Part shown: in pieces, positions 36,730 to 46,707 of the stretch
Numbering within the stretch: the first letter of the stretch is position 1
How the letters are laid out: each line of letters begins with the position of its first letter
DNA from: Sipunculus nudus
Lineage: Eukaryota; Annelida; Sipuncula; Golfingiida; Sipunculidae
Direction: 5' to 3'
Assembly (NCBI GenBank): GCA_026874595.1
Contig: CM049318.1
Coordinates: 20,681,456-20,745,455 of the forward strand
Length of the DNA: 64,000 nucleotides
Notes under the pieces: model-generated
Seen by the model: only the letters and a program-made list of their open reading frames with translations
Databases searched by the model: none
What the model was told of the DNA's origin: nothing
Translations under genes and position numbers: made by a program

Positions 36730-38090
36730 TTAGTTCCTGTTTCTAGACTGGGTATATCCAAGTTGTTTCAGTCGTCAGTGGTTTCCCCCAACTCCCAGTT
36801 CGGGTCGGCGAGTGCGCTATCCAAGTGTCACAGCTGTTCATAAGACAAACACAAACAAAACAGGCGCCCGCTTGCCCGCATGCATGTGCACAGAAATACT
36901 TCTCCCGCAACTTCTTTCACAATTCTGGACGGCACCATACGATGCAATCCTGCCCTTAACCTAGAAATTACCTATAAATTAGTTAAAATATCCTAAATGT
37001 AAAGCAGGCTATGCTATCCAAGTGGATTAGAATGAGGTAATTCAATATGCGGGTGTGCATTCCCTCGGGGACACGGTCCGCTGGACGGGTGGGCGTGTCC
37101 CTGAATTCCCGTTCGGGCTCTTTTCCTAAAACGAGCTTTAAACAAATTAACTAATAAATAAATATTATTGTTACATCATATCTTATCAAATTTTGCATAA
37201 TGAACAACTTTAATGTGTATCATTTGTCTGTTTCATACTTTTCTTCCCATGAACTCCTTTGTGAGCGCAGTTGTCGGTCGCAAGGGCGTAGCGCGGACAC
37301 TGCGGCATAATATCAATGATATGTAACTGTGTCATACTTTGTCCAATAGGAGTTGGCCTGCAACACCTAGCACGTGGTGGGCCCCTGTAAAATTGCGTGA
37401 ACCTTGCCGGATAATAAATTACTACCTCAACGATCTGGTGTAGCTCTCCGAGCTGAGCCTGTTATCAGCTTTTACAGACGCCGGTCACGGTCTGAGTGTA
37501 GTTAATTACTGACGAATTGATTGTAATTTCCACTAGTCACAGTGAAATGACTTCTCAGCATGACTTCAATGTATTGACACAAACCACTCGCACAATAGCC
37601 TTCCTGGACTTTCTGTTAATAAGTAAAATTGCCCATGCATGATGAATGAATAAAGGTAGAAAAATAACCCAAAGAAAAAAACCGCGCTGTTTATATCTCA
37701 TATTTAGAAAACATTTATAGGTGATTTTAACGTTCTTTCAATAATCCAAAATGTTTATAAACCAAATTAAGGAAGGAAGACGATAAATATACATTTCGTT
37801 AAAAAAATTAAGATATTTGTAGTTCAATTTTCAGGTTGTCAAATGCACGATTGTTGTCAGATCGGTGATACATGGCGCGTTTTGTAATAAAATATTATTT
37901 CGCTTTAAAGTTTTATAAAAACCACTAATTTAAAGAACTAAGTTATTCATACCTAGAAAACGGAACAGAGGATATTCTGAGGTTTCTAAATATGCATAAA
38001 TTACTGCATGGAGCTTTATATTACTGAAATTTAGATTTTAAAGCATAATTGTAGCAATTAAGGTAGTTGACAAAACCTGTACTAGCTGTG
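36730..38090. other. CpG-richer, repeat-poor region upstream of the candidate - strand gene
   Basis: Patches such as GGGTCGGCGAGTGCGC (36806), GGTCCGCTGGACGGGTGGGCGTGTCC (around 37075, in parts) and CGGTCGCAAGGGCGTAGCGCGG (37275) contrast with the AT-rich surroundings. Compatible with promoter and 5' UTR on either strand. I see no recognised protein. Confidence 0.35.
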
Positions 38091-38335
38091 CAGAAGCGGA
38101 TCCGGGGGAGGGGGTCTAGGAGGTCCGGACCCCGCCCCCCCCCCCCCCCCCCCCCCAATTTTTTTAAGGGTTTCGGACAATTTGTTTGGCCTGGACCCCC
38201 CCCCCCCCCCCCCCTCTTTCACTTGTTAGGTTTTTCATTAATCCTCCTGGGTTGGGACACCCCCCACCCCCCCCCACCCCCACCCCACCCCACCCCCACC
38301 CCACCCCCTTTTCCTTAATCCTGGATCCACCCCTG
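38091..38335. mobile_element. GGATCC-type MITE, copy 3, with long C-tracts
   Basis: CAGAAGCGGATCCGGGGGAG at the left and CTGGATCCACCCCTG at the right. Two C-runs of about 20 bases and a (CCCCA)n stretch lie inside. Exact run lengths should be treated as unreliable. Confidence 0.6.
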
Positions 38336-38982
38336 CTGCTGGGTATACATGGAGGTATGCAGGGCTGGCTGACCTGTTTTATCAATGGCACTTGTTCTAA
38401 TTAATTCTTTTGTAACTTTGAAAAGGATCAGGTCTCTGGCAGAATTCATTGGAGAAAAAGGGTCTCATAACAAATACGAGGGTACAGGTAGCTAGGAGAG
38501 TATATCCATGTAATATCATCTTATTCCAACACACACACAAAATCAGCTCTACAGTTTAAAGTTCATGGATAGTATCTATGCTGCATGTGTATCTATGCAT
38601 GATACTATTTAGTACATCAAAATCAAAAGAGTAATAATTGCAAAATAACTGCATCATTTTAAATTACTTGTATAAATAAATGTATCGGACGGAGATAGCA
38701 TGTATCACTATAGAGGCGTAATATGCCCGGTTTCTTCCCATTCCCCCCTGAAATAGGGATTCGAACGATTGTGGTGAAACCAAGAAATTCCAACAGGCCT
38801 GTCAATGAAAAAGCAAAAAGGTCGCAGACATGCACTTTTGGAAAGGAAATGTCGACAATTCTTACTTTCAATATATAATCCTTATAACTATTCAACTGCT
38901 TGGGCGCGGGTGTTGCCCCTCTGTGGGATGATGGGCCCTATCGGTTCAATACAATGCTGACTGACTCCTGTTGACACGGCAG

Positions 38983-39028
38983 GCAGGGAATCCAGGGACG
39001 TCGTCTGCTCTCAGAAACCGACAATCAT
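38983..39028 (+). other. Possible small exon with a very strong donor
   Basis: A 46-bp GC-rich segment lies between an AG (GACACGGCAG) and the near-perfect donor GTAAGTATG at 39029. All three frames are open. It could be a non-coding first exon or a cassette exon of an unrecognised + strand gene, but no partner exon is evident. Confidence 0.2.
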
Positions 39029-39969
39029 GTAAGTATGTTGACCTCGACTAAAGTTTTTGTTCACGTAAAATGTTCCTTTATAGCAGTACTTTCATAGATT
39101 TCTTCCTGACAAAAAAAAAAACCGACGAAGTCTTTAATTCAAATCAGAGATACAAGAAAAAAAAGTGAATTCAGTTCTATTGTTTGCAGTTAACGCATTT
39201 ATTAATAAGTCAGGCCCATCACATTTCCAGATATAAAACGGATGATGGCCAAGCTCAGTATAACGATTTTACAGTACAGGAAATCGGGGGATTCCTTCCT
39301 GTTGCTAAAAATATAATTGGGTATTCTTTGGCAAAAAATGTCAGCGTAATACGAACGCCCACAAATTGACTTAATCTGCATTTTTAAGAAGTACATGAAG
39401 GATAATTTTCGCCCACATACACCGACGCGTATATATATACGTGAAATAATTGAACGCCCCATTTACGGCAACGATTGCTAAAATCGTTATTCTTAAATTA
39501 GGCTAATTATGAGAGAAAAGTAAAAAGCCGTTGTTGAGTATACATCGATCTTTTTTATATGTATCAAATTAAAAGATCACATGTATATTTGTACACGTGT
39601 ATATACTGAAAAAAAAAGATGTTTTAGTTTATACTGACCCACGATAAACTATAATTACCGCCCCACTGTATGACTGCTTGCATATTTTCTAAACGGAAAA
39701 GGGCAGTTTTATGACAGTAAGTAAATAAAAAAAAACCCAAAAACTAAAGAAAACAAAAAGAGTATAGGTCCACTCACAAAACTTAACCCTAATATGAATA
39801 TAGAAATAAACTGAACAACCCTCGATGCATGGGGAGGCTTAAAGAACCAGAAGTACAGAACCAATGTCATTTAATCTTTGTATATATATAGAAAGGAGTA
39901 TGGCAAACCCCCCCCCCCCCCCAACAAACACACCAAACCACACAAAATCCACATTTAGGGGCGGATATC

Positions 39970-40110
39970 AGTGATTGAGTCCACCTTTTAAGGGATGAGG
40001 ACTTGGACTCGAGGGCCCTGCGTGGACTCGGACTTGTATACTCGGACCCGGAGATAAGGACTCCAGCAATCAAGTCGAGTCCATGTCGAGTCCAGTGGAT
40101 AAATATATTT
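39970..40110. repeat. GAGTCC/GGACTC-rich simple sequence
   Basis: Repeated GGACTCGGACTTG, GACTCGAG and GTCGAGTCCA words on both strands. A similar patch (GAGTCCAAGACCC, GGACTCTGGACTT) lies at 10570-10625. It looks like a degenerate hexamer repeat. Confidence 0.6.
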
Positions 40111-40650
40111 ACCAATCTTTAATTCGGTATCGGGAGCTAAAAACAATAAATAAACACTTGTTAAATAGTCAAGTAAAATCATCATAGAAAAAAAAATAAT
40201 AAACTCAAATTCCACTAAAAATTTTATTAAAAAAAGGAGATTTGTATTGGACTCAATATATTTATTTATATCATGCACAAGAACACAGGAAAACCCTACG
40301 TATAGTAATTTTCTGACATCATAGTTAAGGGTGAAGAACTCCTTAATTCTCCTGCTCGTTTCTGGAATATAGATTCAGTGTTATTTGTTTATTTCAAACG
40401 TATTTATTCCGCGGTTTCCTTCATTTTCAGGCCTTTGCTTGTGTTTTAATTGGGTTCGTGCCCAATTTCATTCAAACATATATATATATATATTAGTATT
40501 AAAATAAGTATAGGGAAGTAATTAAATATATAATAACAAGAATTTATTAGTTTATTTTTTTTTAAGTGTTCTCATTAATTATATTTACATAAATGCTGAA
40601 AATATATAGATGCTATTATTCCCAGACTTCAAGCTGTTGATTAAAGAAAA

Positions 40651-40742
40651 CAGAAGCGGTTCCGGGATGGGAGGGGGGGGGGGGGTCCAGGGGGTCCTCC
40701 TGGACTGGTCACTCCTTTTTCTAAATTCTGGATCCGCCCCTG
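40651..40742. mobile_element. GGATCC-type MITE, copy 4, internally deleted
   Basis: CAGAAGCGGTTCCGGGATGG to GGATCCGCCCCTG in only 92 bp. Flanking AAAGAAAA and AAAGATAT could be a decayed 8-bp duplication. Confidence 0.55.
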
Positions 40743-42409
40743 AAAGATATGTACCTGCGTGCATGTATGCATGCGTATATAAAACTAAAAATGGATTGAA
40801 ACATGTTCACTTAGAACTGTATATAGGCATTGTTAGATTTATATTAAGGCTTTCGGGAGAGCATGTTTATCTGCCACTCGTATATGTTAATCAAGTGCCA
40901 TTTTAAAATACTCAGGTATACGTCTTCAGACAAACATTTATTACGAAGTACACAAATAACACCTTAGTTCCATTGTCACAAATTATGCCTGGTTAATTAA
41001 TGCATGACATACGGGATGTCTTCCTGACAATTTTTTTTAAAGTTACGACGCGAGCAGCATTTTTATTTTCTATTTAATCTGTTATATGCATGATCCCCTC
41101 TCCATATAATCTATAATTTTATCAATGCCGCGTGTTTTTATGCACTTACGGAAACGAAGCTTCTAAAATCGGCTCGTTACAGCCTATACCAGTATATGGG
41201 ACCAACCGCTAAACCAGTATTGGTTTCGTAGGTCGGTTAACTTTCGCCCGCATATACGCCAACGTGTATACGTGGAAACGCCCCGGTTTCAATCCTGTTG
41301 TACACAATATCGATTTTTATTGACTGGTTTCACTATACGTGTTTATTTAGCCGTGTGTATTCTATCCGCAAGTGACAATCTATAATTCATACCGGCTTGC
41401 CTGTATGTAAAGGAAATGTTCGACTGATACGTTTTTATATGGTTTACCGTCAATCGTGGAAATTTGGTTTTGTTTCACCCCCAGTCATGTGTACGACAAC
41501 AAACATGTCAGTTTACATATTTTTCCGTCCAACGCCCGTTATGTATACATCCAATTGACAGTTATGGCTGGCTTTCGAAAAAATTATTACATGTTCATTG
41601 ATGATCCATGCATTCTATTAGACCTGCTGAATTTTTATCGAGCAGACTTTGGAATGTGTGAACAAACAATTCAGGAATAAGGATACGGACAAGGATACGT
41701 TCATGCAGGGTGTTCCCACTGTTACGTTCGCCATGCATTCGCCATACAGCTCCAGTCTATTTACAAGCAGAGTTCATGAAAAGCCATATATATACAGTGT
41801 TGTATCCATGTTCGTACAAGTGGAAAATTTCCTTCTATTTGATTATAATCCGTGATCACACTACAAGGTAGCCGATTATCGTTTCCCCATTACCGGAATC
41901 AATTATACTTTATGGGCCATGTATATACAATTCGTGTTCATATTCCGTTAGATAAAAAGGCGTAGGCCTTTTCAGTGTAAAATTCGATAGAGTATTTGAA
42001 TAATTCCCCGTTTTGTAGCTATAGTCTCCCAAGAAAGACCCTATTATATATATATATATATGCATTGCGTAAAAACGTTTATATTCAAAGCGAATATCGT
42101 ATTAATGAATTCGGTATCGAAACATCTCCAAATAGGCCTATGGGTTCACCAGTGCGGACCGAAACGCGAATGAATACGAGTGTAGTGTTAACCCTGCCAC
42201 GGCTTAAGTATTTATGTTTGCTATACTAAATGTGTAAAAGGAAATGCCTGTGGTTCCGTGTACCGATAGGCGAAACTCGGCGCCATCTCTTATCACCAAG
42301 TCAAAGAGAGCCTTAAATTAGTTATGTAATATGCCGCGAGGTGGCAGTACCTGTTATAAACGTTGCGCCACAGCGAGAGCAAGATTGATGGACCTGTAGG
42401 CGGGAGAAT

Positions 42410-42545
42410 CAGGCGCGGATCCAGGATATTTTTGCAGGGGTCAACGGGTATCATGCATAAAATTAAAAAAAAAAAAGTCGTTGGTTGAGAGCGGCGGGGG
42501 TGTCTCGACCCCCAACCCTCAACCCACCCCCTGGATCCGCACTTG
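42410..42545. mobile_element. GGATCC-type MITE, copy 5
   Basis: CAGGCGCGGATCCAGGATAT to CCTGGATCCGCACTTG. The GTCTCGACCCCCAACCC interior fits the group, and AGAAT occurs on both flanks. Confidence 0.5.
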
Positions 42546-43294
42546 AGAATTAAGTCTAAACGACTGCATCGACTGGGAAAGTCTATAGGGTAGTGTTGGA
42601 AGAACATGGATTTGAGGCAATCAAAAAAAAGGCGCTACACACTGCGTCGTATTCATGTTCTTAGAAGTGGAAGCTCTCCTGTTTTATCATAACCCGTTAT
42701 CACACTATAATACAAGCGTTGAATACCGTTTCCCAAATACTGAATTCAACATACAATTCGTGTTCGTACTGCGTCAGAAAAAAAGTTGTATTCAGTATCA
42801 TATTCGATAAGTTATTAGATTAAATTCTCGTTATAAGCTCTCTTTGCAGATACAGCGCGTGCGCGTAAATATTTTTTTGTAGTGTATGTGCTTTGCGGAA
42901 AGGGTATTTCACCCGCTGCTTTTAATGAGAGTTCTCACCGCCACAGGCTCTTGAAATTACTATTAAAACATGTCACAATGTCACAATGAGTATGGCATGA
43001 ACTTATCTCTTGCTTGCACGTAAAATTGAACCAAATGATCCCGTCTGACTCAAAACTAACTGGCGATACGGTTCCTACCCGCGTATATTTAGCTGTTTAA
43101 TCAGGCTGAGCGGACAGTGTTTGGCGGTCTGCAGCTTCCGAGCACGTGCATGGGATTATTATTTATATCCGACCAATGAGACCGCCGCCGATCTGTCGAT
43201 CTGTCTTACATGTATACAAATATTCACCGACGTCCGGCGTTCAGGGTACAGGGCAAAAATCGTAAATGTTAGACAGAAAGTTTAAAAAGCCAAG

Positions 43295-43332
43295 ATGGAT
43301 ACCGGTAAAGTCTCATCGGAAATTGGGTCTCA
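43295..43332 (+). CDS. Weak candidate first exon (MDTGKVSSEIGS...)
   Basis: An ATG in excellent context (CCAAGATGG) opens 12 codons plus two bases before GTGAGC. A CCAAT box (GACCAATGAG, about 43174) and CpG-rich sequence precede it. Its phase 2 end fits the acceptor of the open segment at 45570-45738 and also PGAM5 exon 2. This is short and may be chance; no homology is recognised. Confidence 0.2.
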
Positions 43333-44359
43333 GTGAGCACTTTGAGTGTAGACCACTGAGTAAAAACTGCATTAGGCATATAAATTGACCCGATAAAGTC
43401 AAAACCTGCTAGATCGCGCATCCGTAGGACATCTATACATAGTAACAGGAGCCAATGGACGCTTTACCGCGAGCGGTAAAATGATCCAATTCTACAGTGA
43501 GACTTAAAAAAACTACCGCGTGTCTCATACCGCATTTTACATATTTATATTTCAGGCCCGGTGAACCGTTTGTGATAAAATAATTTGAGAGAAAAATTTT
43601 GTTCGCATACCGCGCCCGGTACACGCAGCTCTCATTATCATAAAACGCTCTGATGCACGATTAAATCCAATTGTCGCGTGCGCACTCGATAGAAACGTGT
43701 TTGCACGAGAATAGATCTCGTGTACATGAATATGTAGCGGGGTCGCGAGACATAATATAAAATCCCGTACTCATAAGTAATATCACACGCGCACGAGAAC
43801 ATATATGATGCTCACAGATAATATCAGGTGGTTACGAGATAATCATCGCCTGCGCGATCATAGCATTTTCTCCAATGTACCTTCAAGTGTTATCCTGGAA
43901 TTTTGTATAGTTAAAAACTGGTGGTCCTAAGTTGTTTTTTTTTCAATTCCTTTTGTGTTTATTAGTTTAGACATATTTATGAGCAGGATTACAAGACAGC
44001 CTGGTGGCTAATATGAATGTTCTCCTGACCATACAAAAAAGTATGAATATTAAAAAAGAACAATATTGTTACAGAACATGCAATATGCACAGACATGTTA
44101 TTTGAAATTTCGTTTGTTACTTGCATGTCAAATTCAACAGTTAAAAACAATCATGAGAATGTAAATGTATCATAATAATTTACATAAACATTCAATTATA
44201 ATACATACGCTTATACACACCGTCTGCGAATGCTTACATATGCAAAATAATTAAATAAATACACCGATATACATTCAAACAATACAAAAACAAATCAAAC
44301 CAACTAACAATATTACATTTATCATGATATGGGATATAAGTAAATATTTAAGTAAATAT

Positions 44360-44926
44360 CAGGGGCGTCAATTTAGGGGGGGGGATGGGGGTATATATAC
44401 CCCCCCCCCTCTTTTTGGCAAGGTGGGGTGGTCAATGTAATCATCCCCCCCCCCCCACTTTTCAGAGAAAAATATTATAATATTGCAAATTAAATATATT
44501 AATAAATAGAATGAAAGACTTTGGATCCATTTACTAAATAATGTTATATCTAAACCTTGCTTAGAATTCACAAAATAACTTTTTTTTCTAAAACATTATA
44601 ATTATTTGAAATATGATTAAGTATATATATATAGGGGCCTGGACAGCTGAGTGGTAAAACGCTTGGCTATCTCCGCTGGCGACCCGGGTTCGATCCCCGG
44701 CGTGGCTATGAGAGTGGGTTGTAGTTGCCCGTCCAAGGCCGGTGGTTTTCTCCGGGTACTCCGGTTTCCTCCACCTCTGCAGACTACCGAACGCCATCAC
44801 CGGAACCATGGAGAGTGCCTCGATTAGTTATAATAACTATTTGTACGATCCATGTAAAATAAATAAGTTTATATTTGTATATATAAGTTTATATATAGTT
44901 GAATATGTCACTCAGAGACGCTGAAA

Positions 44927-44964
<38 letters not shown>

Positions 44965-45030
44965 GTTTGTTTGTGTATTTATATACAAAGTCATCCCCCC
45001 CCACCCTGGAAGAAAAAAATGACGCCAATG
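44360..45030. mobile_element. hAT-type MITE with perfect 8-bp target duplication
   Basis: The termini are CAGGGGCGTCA and TGACGCCAATG (9 of 11 positions match as inverted repeats). The element is flanked by GTAAATAT at 44352-44359 and 45031-45038, an exact 8-bp duplication as expected for hAT transposition. Poly-C/poly-G tracts lie next to both ends. A tRNA-derived SINE is inserted in the middle. No transposase is present. Confidence 0.8.
44634..44935 (+). mobile_element. tRNA-derived SINE nested in the hAT MITE
   Basis: The head GGGGCCTGGACAGCTGAGTGG carries an A-box-like CTGAGTGGTAAAACGC. The B box GGTTCGATCCC is perfect at 44687-44697, as in a tRNA-Ser/Leu-like promoter. It is followed by a non-tRNA body with GGTTTTCTCCGGGTACTCCG. 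The AT-rich tail makes the 3' end approximate. From memory, that body motif occurs in SINEs of several invertebrate phyla. Confidence 0.75.
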
Positions 45031-45569
45031 GTAAATATTATTACCGTACCCTAAACATTTGTATTCTTTTTGGTCATGGAGAGTTATTTTAGTTGAACAT
45101 GGCCCAGTGCAGCTATTAATATTGTAGGACATACCCCCCCCCCCCCTTCCACTATATATAAAAGTGAACATGTCCATTAATACCCCTATTTCTAGTGTAG
45201 GCTGTCCCATCGGTCAGAGAGTGGGGAGAGATCGCTTGCCCCAAAGCTGGTAAAGCGGGCAGGAGGCCTCTGTCACATATGACATGCCTCCCCCTCATAG
45301 GCAAGTCCTTCAGTGGCTACAAGCGTAATATATAAGAAAATAGATGTAGGTATAGCACCACAACTCTCCATATCCTTAGACATTCGTGTACCCAGGGACG
45401 GACTGGCAATATGATTATTTTTTGTCTTATTAAAAAATACATTCTTCAATTCAGACAGAAATTGTGCATGGTATTGTTGTATTTTATCGAATTTATTTAT
45501 TGTTCTTTCTAAGCATTAACTTTTCTTTTTAGATTTCCAATTGAAAGCAATCGTGTCATTTTTTTTCAG

Positions 45570-45738
45570 GTGTTTCGCGTATTATTCTGATACTCTGATA
45601 GGAATACCTATTGTTTATGGACAGCCAGTTTCATCACTGTGTATTACATCCATGAACAGACCAAGTTTTTTAGATGTAACCTATAAAAAGTGTATGATCA
45701 ATAAAACGTCTTCTCAATACCCAAGGGAAATTTATTAA
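45570..45738 (+). CDS. Weak candidate terminal exon, unknown product
   Basis: A long pyrimidine tract and CAG acceptor (TTTTTTTTCAG, ending 45569) lead into an open frame of 55 codons plus one base. It reads CFAYYSDTLIGIPIVYGQPV and ends ...SQYPREIY with TAA. It contains AATAAA near its end. The residue mix is protein-like but I recognise no family. It lies 750 bp upstream of PGAM5, and a decayed transposon ORF is an alternative. Confidence 0.2.
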
Positions 45739-46229
45739 ACGGACTGTAAGAGTGAAAACACAAAAGAAACAAGAAGAAAGCGCAAAAACATTTTAAACAA
45801 ATACTTGATACAATGTCTTTTATAATGTATAACGGTATGTTCATTATAACTTACAAAAGAGCCTTTCATGGAATTTCTATAAAGTAAGCATGTTAAAAAA
45901 ATGGAAAAGGAAGTTGTTTGGCTGTTATTTGGTGGCAGTGAAATATTAGTATGCTATATTGTCAGTAGATGTCGCTAACTGACAGACTCATAGTAAAAAT
46001 GTATTTAATTTGTTGAATCCAACAGGAGCTTCAGAAATAAATGACAAACGCATCTGTGCTTAAAAACAGAACCAAGGCAACAAAGGGCAATTGATGGATG
46101 ATGTGTTATATAAATATATTGTAACTGTAATACATATTTAACAACTAAAATTGTTACCTGTAGACCGGTGCCACACTCAAATCAGGCACACGACACTTAA
46201 GAATATACCAGTCTATATAACTGGTTTCA

Positions 46230-46486
46230 AAACTGTTTCACGTCATGGAAACCAGTGACCTTTTGACCAATCAGATGTCTTGGATTTGACGCGGGGATTC
46301 CAGAGACAGGGATTCCCCCGAACAGGCGTGTTGTGATGAATTTGACACTTGCCTGAAACCAAGGACTCGCGAACCCAGTCTAATCGTTATTGACGCAGAT
46401 AAAGCGGAACATCCAGGTTAAAATACCGGACCATCCGTTCAGAAAGAGAAGTACGTAAAAACGTGTCCGTTTAGAGTTGACTCACC
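46230..46486 (+). promoter_or_regulatory. Probable PGAM5 promoter and 5' UTR region
   Basis: Directly upstream of the PGAM5 start the sequence becomes richer in C and G and loses repeats. It has an inverted-repeat-free CCAAT box in GACCAATCAGA (CCAAT at 46267-46271, about 215 bp before the ATG) and a TCACGTCA motif near 46239, an E-box/CRE hybrid. I see no clear TATA box at a suitable distance. The transcription start is not determinable from sequence alone. Confidence 0.5.
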
Positions 46487-46707
46487 ATGGCACGCCTGCG
46501 TCTTGTATTAAAGACCCTCGCCGGCGCCGGTGTGGTGTGTGGTGTCGGTTTGGGGGTACATTCACAGTCCACTAGATTTGAAGATGAAACCTCAGGCCTG
46601 GCGTCACGAGTTCGTGTACTTGCTGGACATCTGACTAAAAAGCCCGTATTCGCCTCATGGACCACTGGGTTTGAACCTTCTGTTAAATGGGACAGCAACT
46701 GGGACAA
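46487..46707 (+). CDS. PGAM5: PGAM5 exon 1 (membrane anchor and WDSNWD motif)
   Basis: Codes residues 1-73 plus two bases of codon 74. The ATG sits in CACCATGG, a strong start context. The exon ends before GTAAGTG at 46708, a near-consensus donor. It carries the predicted membrane helix (residues 8-25) with small-residue spacing (G13, G15, G19, G21, G23) and the WDSNWD motif at its 3' end. Intron 1 (46708-47182) is only 475 bp, and I see no recognisable repeat in it. Confidence 0.93.

Larger units (their letters stand above)
39030..43294. other. Repeat-poor intergenic region with promoter-like patches
   Basis: Apart from two GGATCC-type MITEs and simple repeats, no gene is supported. CGCCC-ACATA-ACG-CG-GTATA words occur at 39410-39460 and 41240-41285 as a diverged duplication. 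43080-43230 is GC-rich with a CCAAT box (GACCAATGAG). Confidence 0.35.

Noticed and set aside
38067-38404. Proline- and glycine-rich frames on both strands
   Set aside because: Produced by poly-C/poly-G tracts of a MITE.
44641-44712. Functional tRNA gene
   Set aside because: A and B boxes are present, but the acceptor stem does not pair and the sequence continues into a SINE body.
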